Of a stretch of 29,698 bases of DNA, positions 1-6,969 are shown in pieces. The notes under the pieces are model-generated. The model did no database searches, was not told the origin of the DNA, and saw nothing but the letters and a program-made list of their open reading frames with translations. The position numbers were made by a program, and so were the translations under genes. The stretch lies in NCBI GenBank assembly GCA_964405375.1, contig CAYONQ010000027.1, forward strand, positions 1 to 29,698. Reading direction: 5' to 3'. The stretch's first letter is position 1. The number at the start of each line of letters is the position of its first letter. The stretch comes from CAYONQ01 sp964405375 (GTDB lineage: Bacteria > Planctomycetota > Phycisphaerae > Sedimentisphaerales > Anaerobacaceae).

Positions 1-903
1 TTTGTTATTTGTTTTCATATCCTGCTTATAGGGCCTGAGATATTTTATCTTACCTGCGATTTTTATCTTTTTTCTTCGCGCAAAGAACCGCTCGGGGATT
101 TCCGAGTTAACCGGTCGTTTGCAAAAGGAGCCCTTCGCTGTCTCCAGTTGTCTTATCGCTTTCACCATATCTCTGAGTTCGTGCGGCTCCATAGCGAAGG
201 GGTGGTCCGGCCCTTTTAGTTTTCGTGAGAGCGTAAAATGTCTTTCGATAATGCAGGCCCCTTTGGCAACCGCCCCGATTGCCACGGCCAAGCTTCTTGT
301 GTGGTCTGACAATCCGACCGGAAAGCCGAATTGCCTTTTTAACGTTTCCAGGCAGTTTAAGTTGATATTGTCTAATTGCGGCGGGTAATTTGACACACAG
401 TGCAAAATCGCTATCTTCTTGTTTTTACAGCCCTGAATAAGGTTTACCGCCTTTTTAACTTCTCTTAGATACGCCATTCCCGTGGATAAAAGTATCGGTT
501 TTTTCTTTTTTGCTATGTATTTGAGCAAAGGGGAATATGTCAGGTCGCCGGAGGCAACCTTATAAAACGTAACATCAACGTCTTCGAGGATATCCACCGC
601 CCCCAAGTAAAAAGGCGTCGAGGCAAACAGTATCTTTTTTCTTCTGCAATAGTCCGCCAGTATATAATGCCACTCGTCGGGGACTTCCAGCTTCCTTATT
701 TTGTCATAAGCAGGATGGTCGTCTGTTAGATATTTAGCCGCCTTGAAGGATTGAAATTTAACACAATCAGCGCCAGCTTTTTTTGCTTCGTCGATGAGTC
801 GTTTGGCCTGCTTAAGGCAGCCATCGTGATTAGAACCGACCTCAGCTATTATAAGAGTCGGTCTGCCTTCTCCGATTTTCTTATCTGCTATATTCAGGAG
901 CAT
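1..903 (-). CDS. NeuB/PseI-family nonulosonate synthase, 3' end cut by window edge
   Basis: This gene starts at ATG 903 and stays open for 301 codons to the left edge, so the last 40 or so residues of a family that is normally about 340-350 long are missing. The family condenses phosphoenolpyruvate with a 6-carbon amino sugar to make a 9-carbon nonulosonic acid (sialic, legionaminic or pseudaminic acid) in the cytoplasm. Visible family signatures are IIAEVGSNHDG near the N-terminus, CVKFQSF, FASTPF, YKVASGDL, LLSTGMA, GLSDHT and IERHFTLSR followed by GPDHPFAMEP. It lies 45 bases downstream of pseC, which argues for pseudaminic acid synthase (PseI). However, the GPDH stretch is more like NeuB or legionaminic synthases, so the substrate is left open. 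The C-terminal antifreeze-like (SAF) domain probably begins near the edge. Family assignment is firm; exact sugar is not. Confidence 0.88.
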   Translation of the reverse strand, partial: MLLNIADKKIGEGRPTLIIAEVGSNHDGCLKQAKRLIDEAKKAGADCVKFQSFKAAKYLTDDHPAYDKIRKLEVPDEWHYILADYCRRKKILFASTPFYLGAVDILEDVDVTFYKVASGDLTYSPLLKYIAKKKKPILLSTGMAYLREVKKAVNLIQGCKNKKIAILHCVSNYPPQLDNINLNCLETLKRQFGFPVGLSDHTRSLAVAIGAVAKGACIIERHFTLSRKLKGPDHPFAMEPHELRDMVKAIRQLETAKGSFCKRPVNSEIPERFFARRKKIKIAGKIKYLRPYKQDMKTNNK

Positions 904-948
904 TTTTTACACTGCTTTCAAGAATTGCTCCGGAGACCAAAGCGTTAT

Positions 949-2124
949 TTATTTTCGGCTATCTTTCAGAACGGCCTTGATTGTTTTGATTACTTTCTCC
1001 TGTTGTGTGTTACTTAAACATTCGTATAGCGGGATGCTCATTGCCTCTTTGTAATATCTTATGGAATTAGGAAAGTTCATCGCATTACACCTTAAAGTCC
1101 TTTTATGATAGGGATGATAAAATACCGGAATATAGTGAACCTGCACCCCTACGTTTCTGGCCCTTAATTTTTCGAAGATACGTTTTTTGTTCTGTCTTAA
1201 ATTCTTTGATTTCAGACGTAGAACGTACAAATGCCAGGCGTGTTTTTTGTTTTTGTCGTTACAATGAGGCAGCCCCACATAATCTGCTAAATCACTGAAT
1301 GTCCTGTTATATCTGCCCGCAAGTTCTCCTCTTCTCTTCAAAAATCCGTTTATTTTATTCAGCTGAGTTATACCTAATGCACATTGAAAATCGGTAATGC
1401 GGTAATTAAAGCCAAGCTCTCTTATCTCGTAGTACCAGGGTCCCTTTTGGGCCGTTACGCTATCTTTGTACATACCGTGATTTTTCAGGGCTTTTAGTTT
1501 TTCATAAAGTCTTCTGCTGTTGGTTGTTATTGCACCGCCCTCACCCGTTGTAATATGTTTTACGGGATGAAAACTGAAAACAGTCATATCTGAATGTTTG
1601 CAGCTTCCGACTTTTAACCACTTACCGTTGGATTTATATTCTGCGCCGAGGGCATGACAGGCGTCTTCAATTACAATAAGATGGTATCTTTTGGCGATAT
1701 GGCGAATCTCCTGTAAGTTACAAGGATAGCCGGCAAAGTGCACGGGGATAATCGCTCTGGTCTTTTTTGTAACCTGTTTCTTTATTTCTTCCGGATTGAT
1801 GTTTATTGTGTCCGGCTGGATATCGGCAAATACCGGTTTGCCGCCGCAGTACAAGACACAGTTCGCAGAAGCGGCAAATGTTATTGGTGAAGTGATGACC
1901 TCATCACCCTTTTTTATGCCGGCGGCAAGAGCGGCGATATGTAATGCTGCCGTGCCACTTGAGACAACAACCGCATATTTTGCGCCTGTATATTTGCAAA
2001 TCGCATCTTCAAATTTTTTTGCCTGGGGTCCTTGAGTTAGAAAGTCAGACCTCAGCACTTCAACCACTGCTTTTACATCGTCGTTCCTTATGCTCTGATG
2101 GCCGTAAGGTATTAATCTGGTCAA
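949..2124 (-). CDS. pseC: PseC-type UDP-amino-sugar aminotransferase
   Basis: This is a PLP-dependent DegT/DnrJ/EryC1-family aminotransferase of about 391 residues. In pseudaminic acid synthesis PseC aminates the 4-keto sugar made by PseB. Visible motifs are SGTAALHIAALAAG for cofactor phosphate binding, EDACHALGAEY with the aspartate that contacts the PLP ring nitrogen, and SFHPVKHITTGEGGA carrying the Schiff-base lysine. The N-terminal pattern (QSI, then AVVEVLRSDFLTQGP) is typical of PseC. The start is not an ATG. TTG at 2124 sits 7 bases after AAAGGG and is preferred; an in-frame TTG at 2130 is too close to that site. It follows pseB after a 161-base gap in which no promoter or gene is evident, and precedes the NeuB-family synthase, matching a pseB-pseC-pseI order. 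Confidence 0.9.
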   Translation of the reverse strand: MTRLIPYGHQSIRNDDVKAVVEVLRSDFLTQGPQAKKFEDAICKYTGAKYAVVVSSGTAALHIAALAAGIKKGDEVITSPITFAASANCVLYCGGKPVFADIQPDTININPEEIKKQVTKKTRAIIPVHFAGYPCNLQEIRHIAKRYHLIVIEDACHALGAEYKSNGKWLKVGSCKHSDMTVFSFHPVKHITTGEGGAITTNSRRLYEKLKALKNHGMYKDSVTAQKGPWYYEIRELGFNYRITDFQCALGITQLNKINGFLKRRGELAGRYNRTFSDLADYVGLPHCNDKNKKHAWHLYVLRLKSKNLRQNKKRIFEKLRARNVGVQVHYIPVFYHPYHKRTLRCNAMNFPNSIRYYKEAMSIPLYECLSNTQQEKVIKTIKAVLKDSRK

Positions 2125-2291
2125 TTCCAAACCCTTTTTTCAGTCTGTTTTTGAGTTCTTTATGACTCAATTGGTTTTGCCGAATCTTTGCGTTCTACAG
2201 GGGCATCTACAATAATAAATATCTTATCAGCGATTGCTTTTGCCCTTTTTCAATTGCTGACGCGTAATTTTAGAGACAAGCAGGTGCTATA

Positions 2292-3332
2292 TCAGCCGCA
2301 GTGGACTTCGGCCACCTGGCTTTCCGGTTTTTGAGAGTCGAGCAAAGGAGATATTGCATCTAAATGTTCCTTCGCCTTTATCATTACTCTCAACTGTTCA
2401 ACTCCCAACCAATGCGGGTTGTTATTGCTTGTATAGCCCTCAAAATCCAACCCAAGCAATCTTCCGCCATTCTTTTTAAACCCCCGCTCCACGACATAAG
2501 GGTAGGTAATGAACCTATCTTCGAATTCACAGGTGTGAATGCCGTCGTCCTTAGGTACCAGGGTTTCGTGAAGTTTCTCGCCCGGCCTCATACCCACTAT
2601 TCTGTGTTTGCAATTCGGTGCTATAGCTCGAGCCAAATCCGTTATTCTGATACTTGGCATCTTGGGAACGAATATCTCGCCGCCCTCCATCTCTAAAAGG
2701 GACCTTATAACAAAGTCAGCGGCCTGCTTCAAAGTCATCCAGAAACGGGTCATTCTTTCATCCGTTATGGGAATTTCGCCGTTCTGCCGGCATTCTTTGA
2801 AAAACGGCACCACACTGCCTCTGGAGCCGAACACATTACCATATCTGACAACGCTGAATTTCTTGCCCTCAGGTGAGTAATTGTTACCCGCAACGAACAG
2901 TTTCTCTGCACACAGTTTCGTAGCGCCGTACAGGTTCACAGGGTTTGCCGCTTTATCAGTACTTAGGGCAATTACTTTTTTCACCCCGTTATTAATGGCA
3001 GCGTCAATCACATTTTCAGCTCCAAAGACATTGGTCTTTACCACCTCAAACGGATTGTACTCAGCAGAAGGGACTATCTTAAGTGCAGCGGCGTGAATAA
3101 CGTAATCCACTCCACTGAAGGCACGGTGCAGCCTGTTAGCATCACGCACATCGCCAATAAAATATCGCATACAGGGTTCGGCGAAGCGCTTTCGCATTTC
3201 ATATTGTTTCATCTCGTCGCGACTAAAGATTATAAGTTTTTTGGGTCTGAACCTGCTCAATGTCATCTCTGTAAACTTCTTACCGAATGACCCTGTTCCG
3301 CCTGTAATCAGAATTATCTTGCCGTTCAACAT
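2292..3332 (-). CDS. pseB: PseB, UDP-GlcNAc 4,6-dehydratase (inverting)
   Basis: This 346-residue protein is a short-chain dehydrogenase/reductase of the PseB group, which converts UDP-GlcNAc to a 4-keto-6-deoxy L-sugar in the first step of pseudaminic acid synthesis. The N-terminal Rossmann motif GGTGSFG, the downstream SRDEMKQYEMRKRF stretch, the IGDVRDANRL segment and VRYGNVFGSRGSVVPFF are characteristic of the family. ALSTDKAANPVNLYGATKL carries the STDKA signature and the YxxxK-type catalytic region. The ATG at 3332 overlaps the end of the upstream UXS gene by 7 bases, and GGAGAG lies a few bases ahead of it, so translation is probably coupled. Length agrees with known PseB enzymes. Assignment is strong because the next gene is pseC. 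Confidence 0.93.
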   Translation of the reverse strand: MLNGKIILITGGTGSFGKKFTEMTLSRFRPKKLIIFSRDEMKQYEMRKRFAEPCMRYFIGDVRDANRLHRAFSGVDYVIHAAALKIVPSAEYNPFEVVKTNVFGAENVIDAAINNGVKKVIALSTDKAANPVNLYGATKLCAEKLFVAGNNYSPEGKKFSVVRYGNVFGSRGSVVPFFKECRQNGEIPITDERMTRFWMTLKQAADFVIRSLLEMEGGEIFVPKMPSIRITDLARAIAPNCKHRIVGMRPGEKLHETLVPKDDGIHTCEFEDRFITYPYVVERGFKKNGGRLLGLDFEGYTSNNNPHWLGVEQLRVMIKAKEHLDAISPLLDSQKPESQVAEVHCG

Positions 3333-4324
3333 ACGCTACTCTCCAACTGGATTGGTATCTCGGATGTATCGCCTCGTATAAATTTTTCAAAGTACTCGAT
3401 TGTTTTTCCAAGACCTTCTTCAAGCTCGACCTTTGGTTGCCATCCTAAATGTTTCTTTGCCAGGTTTATATTCGGCTGCCTCTGGCGAGGGTCATCTGCC
3501 GGAAGCGGCTCGTGGATTATTCTGGACTTTGTCCCTGTCAGCTTTATGACCTTCTCGGCAAGCTCGAGAATTGTAAACTCTTTTTGATTTCCCAGATTAA
3601 CCGGCCCGGTGAAGTCATCGGGCGTGTCCATAAGCTTGATGAGTCCATCTATAAGGTCGTCAACATAACAGAAGCTCCTTGTCTGTGAGCCATCTCCATA
3701 AACTGTAATATCTTTGCCCGCGAGGGCCTGCATTACAAAGTTGCTCACAACCCTGCCGTCGTTCGGATGCATTCTCGGCCCGTAGGTGTTAAAGATTCTT
3801 GCAACCTTTATCTGTAACCTGTGCTGACGATGGTAATCGAAGAACAACGTCTCTGCACACCTCTTACCTTCATCATAACACGACCGCGGTCCCAGCGGGT
3901 TCACATTGCCCCAGTAGCTTTCATCCTGTGGATGAACCTCGGGGTCGCCGTATACCTCAGACGTCGAGGCCTGTAGAATTTTGGCCCTGACCCTTTTTGC
4001 CAGTCCGAGCATATTGATTGCGCCGTGCACACTCGTTTTTGTCGTCTGCACGGGGTCAAACTGGTAGTGAACCGGCGACGCCGGACATGCAAGGTTGTAG
4101 ATATCGTCAACTTCGACATAGAGGGGAAAGCAGATGTCGTGACGTAAAACTTCAAACAAGGGATTGCTCGAGAGATGGGCGATATTTGCTCGCCTGCCCG
4201 TATAGAAATTGTCAACGCAGATAACCTCATTGCCTTGCTCAAGTAATCTCTCGCATAGATGTGAGCCGATGAATCCGCCCCCTCCCGTAACGAGAATACG
4301 CTTACTTATACCGTAGTTTTTCAT
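3326..4324 (-). CDS. uxs: UDP-glucuronate decarboxylase (UDP-xylose synthase)
   Basis: This 332-residue extended SDR enzyme converts UDP-glucuronic acid to UDP-xylose with bound NAD. Diagnostic features are ILVTGGGGFIGSHLCERLL for the Rossmann fold, CVDNFYTGRRANI, the YNLACPASPVHYQ stretch that is close to diagnostic for UXS, and ASTSEVYGDP. The catalytic YxxxK is in RSCYDEGKRCAE, and ARIFNTYGPRM follows. Full family length and all catalytic residues are present. It is sandwiched between a small helical protein and pseB in the same operon. That suggests UDP-xylose is made as a second donor sugar, alongside the nonulosonate, for the two glycosyltransferases at the head of the operon. The ribosome binding site ahead of the ATG is weak. 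Confidence 0.92.
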   Translation of the reverse strand: MKNYGISKRILVTGGGGFIGSHLCERLLEQGNEVICVDNFYTGRRANIAHLSSNPLFEVLRHDICFPLYVEVDDIYNLACPASPVHYQFDPVQTTKTSVHGAINMLGLAKRVRAKILQASTSEVYGDPEVHPQDESYWGNVNPLGPRSCYDEGKRCAETLFFDYHRQHRLQIKVARIFNTYGPRMHPNDGRVVSNFVMQALAGKDITVYGDGSQTRSFCYVDDLIDGLIKLMDTPDDFTGPVNLGNQKEFTILELAEKVIKLTGTKSRIIHEPLPADDPRQRQPNINLAKKHLGWQPKVELEEGLGKTIEYFEKFIRGDTSEIPIQLESSVC

Positions 4325-4353
4325 AATGTTCTGCTGTTGTTAAGAATTTTTCC

Positions 4354-4677
4354 CTATAATCGGATATTGTTACGGTAGGTGCCTATGGTTTTCCTGCCTT
4401 TGCGGACATGGGTTATCTTTTCAGCGGTGTCGGCCTTCGCAGCGGTAAGTGCCAGGCATAATTCTTTGTACAATTTTTGCAAATGTTTCTGCCGCTTCTT
4501 AAACTCGGTCGATTCAATTGTTCCTGTCTGTACTATTTGGCCTATAAGTGAGTCTGTTTGTTCATTTAAGGTCTCAAGCCGGCTGCCAGCCGCATTGCCC
4601 TGCTGGGCCAGCTCTATTTGCTTTTCTAACAAACTCTGCAGGTCGTCCAATAGATTTATCTGTTTGTTTGTGCTCAT
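4354..4677 (-). CDS. Small helical protein, possible FliT/FlgN-like chaperone
   Basis: This 107-residue protein is predicted to be almost entirely alpha-helical and hydrophilic, with no signal peptide or membrane segment. Its early helix (LLDDLQSLLEKQIELAQQGN) and its basic end (KGRKTIGTYRNN) recall small flagellar export chaperones of the FlgN/FliT type, which keep export substrates soluble in the cytoplasm. The likeness is one of length and pattern only. Its ATG overlaps the stop of the upstream TPR gene by 4 bases (ATGA), so the two are probably translationally coupled, and UXS follows after 29 bases. A role tied to flagellin or to the glycosylation machinery would fit the context, but the function is not established. 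Confidence 0.6.
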   Translation of the reverse strand: MSTNKQINLLDDLQSLLEKQIELAQQGNAAGSRLETLNEQTDSLIGQIVQTGTIESTEFKKRQKHLQKLYKELCLALTAAKADTAEKITHVRKGRKTIGTYRNNIRL

Positions 4678-5396
4678 CCGCCCCGCACCCCTGCTTGTTT
4701 CGTTTGGGCCAGATTATGCTCAACTTCTTCGAGAAGATTTGCTGCATCTTCGTGATTTTCATCCAGGGTTAAAATATCCAGCAGGATTTCTTTGGCCTGG
4801 CCAAGCTGACCGTCTTTCATATACAGCGCCGCCAGAGTGAACATAACGGACGTGTCGCCCGGGTGCATATTCAAATACACCTTTAGATAGTGAATAATCT
4901 GTGCGAATGAGCCCATCTGAGAGGAGGTTTGAAACAGTCCCAGCAGGGCTGTAAGATTGTCGTTGTCCAGCTCCAGACATTTCAGGTACATCTCAAAGGC
5001 CTGCTTGTGGTCTTCTCTTTGCTGTGCGACCATGCCCAAACCGGCATAGGCCTTGGCACAGTTTGCATCCAGCCGGCAGGCCACCCTGAAGGCGATTTCA
5101 GCATCATCGAGAAGATTCTTCTGCAGGGCGACTACTCCAAGCCCGACGTAAGGAGCCGGCTCATCGGGTCCCAATGATGCCGCTTTTTCATAGCAGCGCT
5201 GTGCCTGAACGTAATTGCCAACAGAGGTGTAGCAATCGCCGAGTTCCTGCAAGACCTCGTAATGCTGGGTTGAGTCGTGCTGTTCAACGCAATTGCCCGA
5301 TGATTGTGTTTGGTGATAAGTATCAGGCGTCCCGTTCTGCAGTTCATTGCAAAGTGGATGCCCTGCAAAATGGAAACTCTCTTGTGCTGTATCCAT
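4674..5396 (-). CDS. TPR-repeat protein of the glycosylation operon
   Basis: This protein of about 240 residues is built mainly of tetratricopeptide repeats. At least four units are visible, including the segments beginning YEVLQELGDCYTSVGNYVQA, YVGLGVVALQKNLLDDAEIA, YAGLGMVAQQREDHKQAFEM and TALLGLFQTSSQMGSF. TPR units form helical scaffolds that bind partner proteins. No catalytic domain, signal peptide or membrane helix is seen. ATG 5396 is chosen because AAGGA sits about 9 bases ahead; a TTG at 5414 in frame would place that site inside the gene. The gene overlaps the 3' end of the GT2 gene by 53 bases and the next small gene by 4. It may organise the two TPR-bearing glycosyltransferases or their protein acceptor. 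Confidence 0.85.
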   Translation of the reverse strand: MDTAQESFHFAGHPLCNELQNGTPDTYHQTQSSGNCVEQHDSTQHYEVLQELGDCYTSVGNYVQAQRCYEKAASLGPDEPAPYVGLGVVALQKNLLDDAEIAFRVACRLDANCAKAYAGLGMVAQQREDHKQAFEMYLKCLELDNDNLTALLGLFQTSSQMGSFAQIIHYLKVYLNMHPGDTSVMFTLAALYMKDGQLGQAKEILLDILTLDENHEDAANLLEEVEHNLAQTKQAGVRGG

Positions 5397-6969
5397 AGTA
5401 ATTTTTTCCTTCAAGTATTTGTTCTGCCTTTTTAAGTAATTCGATTGCTGAATTAAATTTTTTCTTTTCCCTGTCGACTTTTGCCTCCAACAGAAGTGTA
5501 TCCACCGTGGGACGTTGCTGATTAACGTGGCTGCTCAACTGTGCTGCTCTGGCGTGGTTGCCGGCCTTGAAAAGTGCCTTTGCAGCCAGTGCCTTCATCA
5601 ATAACTCGTTCTGGTAATTGTCGGCGACGTATTCATAAATCTGTGCTGCTTTTGCCCAGTTTCCATCTTTTTCTACCAGGCGGGCCTCTCGAAACAAACT
5701 GTCTAACTGAAATGGAATCTCTTCTGGAAGTAGCTGTCTTACTATAACGCCGGCGGCGCTGAGGGACTGACGAACCGGCAGATCCGGGAAGCTCCTGCAG
5801 GCATATTGCAGGTCGCCTTTTCTTACCACCGCCGCCCAGAGATCATCCGTTGAGCCCTCCAGTTTAAGTGCCTCTTGATTAACTGAACTGTTAATAAGGG
5901 CATAGAGGGGGTCCTCTATCCACGTTTCCTTTATAGGAAAGCCGCTTGGTACTATTGCGACATACTCGCCCTGGCATTTTTTTAGAGCCGCATTTATCCA
6001 CTGAGACTCGGGGGATGACGGATTAACAGGGACTGGGATTATATTGGGCATATCCATGTTCAGCTTGTCGATGTCGGCCTGCGGCAACGGCAGGTAAACC
6101 TCGTAGGGATAGGAGGTATGTCGCCAGATGGAGCCGAGGGTTGTTCCTGCTTGTTTGTTTAGTCGGTCGGCGGTAAAAATTATGGACATATCCTTAATTT
6201 TCGGCCAGGGTTTGTCAGGCCGGGTGGTTCGTATCGCAAGCAGGTTCTTGAGGTACTCGTTTTTATCTTTGCGCTGCTGCACCGATATTCTGTCACATTC
6301 GCCGGCGGGGTGGCAGTATTCTCCGGTGATTTCATAGACGTGGTGAAAATCCGAGAAGAAGGCCAGCCGTCTGGTCATATCCCAGTCAATTAGGATGTTG
6401 AGCTGCTCGTTGTATAGTCCGGTTTTTTCAATCAGGTCCCTGTGGTGCATCAGACTTACGTGGAGCACATGGTTAAAGTGCAACATAAAAAAGCGGTCGA
6501 AGTCCCTGCTGACTTCAACAACCTTGCTCAAGACCTGCCGGCTGCCGTCCGGCATAACTTTGCAATACGTCTTGTACAAGTCACTGTATGCGACCTGGCA
6601 GTTGCATTCGTTTTCCAATACATTGACCAGTGTTTCGATATGGTTTGGGTAATATAAATCGTCGTCATCAAGGTAAGCGATGTATTTGCCTTCGGTGCGG
6701 CATAATGCCTCGTTGAGGCAGGATGCCTTGCCGCGGTTTTGCTTTCTATTTATAAATATCACCCTCGGGTCATCGAATGAATTAACTATATTGTTTACAT
6801 CTTCACCACCGTCGTTGATTACGATAATCTGCAGATTTCTGTAGCTCTGCTGTAAAACGCTGGCCAGTGCCTCAGACAAATACCGCGGCCGATTAAAAGT
6901 CGGCAGCAGCACACTGACTATCGGTCCGGAACTCGTATCTCGTATCTCGTATCTCGTATCTTGCTTCAC
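5344..6969 (-). CDS. GT2 glycosyltransferase with second GT-like region and C-terminal TPR
   Basis: This is a 541-residue cytoplasmic protein. Residues about 16-130 form a family 2 GT-A glycosyltransferase: VSVLLPTFNRPRYL, IIVINDGGED, and AYLDDDDLYYP with the metal and nucleotide-sugar binding aspartates near residues 101-104. A middle region (about 255-370) begins MSIIFTADRLNKQAGTTLGS and resembles a second GT-A fold that lacks a clear DxD motif. The last 130 residues contain TPR-like helices. The start is GTG 6969, overlapping the previous gene by 4 bases (GTGA). The first 15 codons are made of a GATACGA heptamer array (see the repeat entry), so the extreme N-terminus (KQDTRYEIRDTSS) is probably not a conserved part of the enzyme. 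Donor and acceptor are unknown; a flagellar protein acceptor is inferred from the operon. Confidence 0.88.
   Translation of the reverse strand: MKQDTRYEIRDTSSGPIVSVLLPTFNRPRYLSEALASVLQQSYRNLQIIVINDGGEDVNNIVNSFDDPRVIFINRKQNRGKASCLNEALCRTEGKYIAYLDDDDLYYPNHIETLVNVLENECNCQVAYSDLYKTYCKVMPDGSRQVLSKVVEVSRDFDRFFMLHFNHVLHVSLMHHRDLIEKTGLYNEQLNILIDWDMTRRLAFFSDFHHVYEITGEYCHPAGECDRISVQQRKDKNEYLKNLLAIRTTRPDKPWPKIKDMSIIFTADRLNKQAGTTLGSIWRHTSYPYEVYLPLPQADIDKLNMDMPNIIPVPVNPSSPESQWINAALKKCQGEYVAIVPSGFPIKETWIEDPLYALINSSVNQEALKLEGSTDDLWAAVVRKGDLQYACRSFPDLPVRQSLSAAGVIVRQLLPEEIPFQLDSLFREARLVEKDGNWAKAAQIYEYVADNYQNELLMKALAAKALFKAGNHARAAQLSSHVNQQRPTVDTLLLEAKVDREKKKFNSAIELLKKAEQILEGKNYYGYSTREFPFCRASTLQ
6932..6969 (-). 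repeat. GATACGA heptamer array at the start of the GT2 gene
   Basis: On the minus strand, four near-perfect tandem copies of the 7-base unit GATACGA follow GTGAAGCAA. They code for codons 4-13 of the glycosyltransferase. A related unit occurs after the first activator gene (22862-22907). A 7-base unit repeated in coding DNA changes frame with each copy, so copy number changes would switch the reading frame. Confidence 0.7.

Noticed and set aside
2131..2291. Promoter in the pseB-pseC gap
   Set aside because: I looked for a sigma-54 or -35/-10 pair in these 161 bases and found none convincing; the gap may simply be untranslated operon sequence.
4379..4840. Open frame of 153 codons on the plus strand
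   Set aside because: It lies opposite two minus-strand genes with clear overlap coupling and TPR repeats, and its translation is Cys-, Phe- and Pro-rich without any family pattern.
6932..6969. CRISPR-like array
   Set aside because: The units are 7 bases, directly adjacent and without spacers, so this is a simple tandem repeat.
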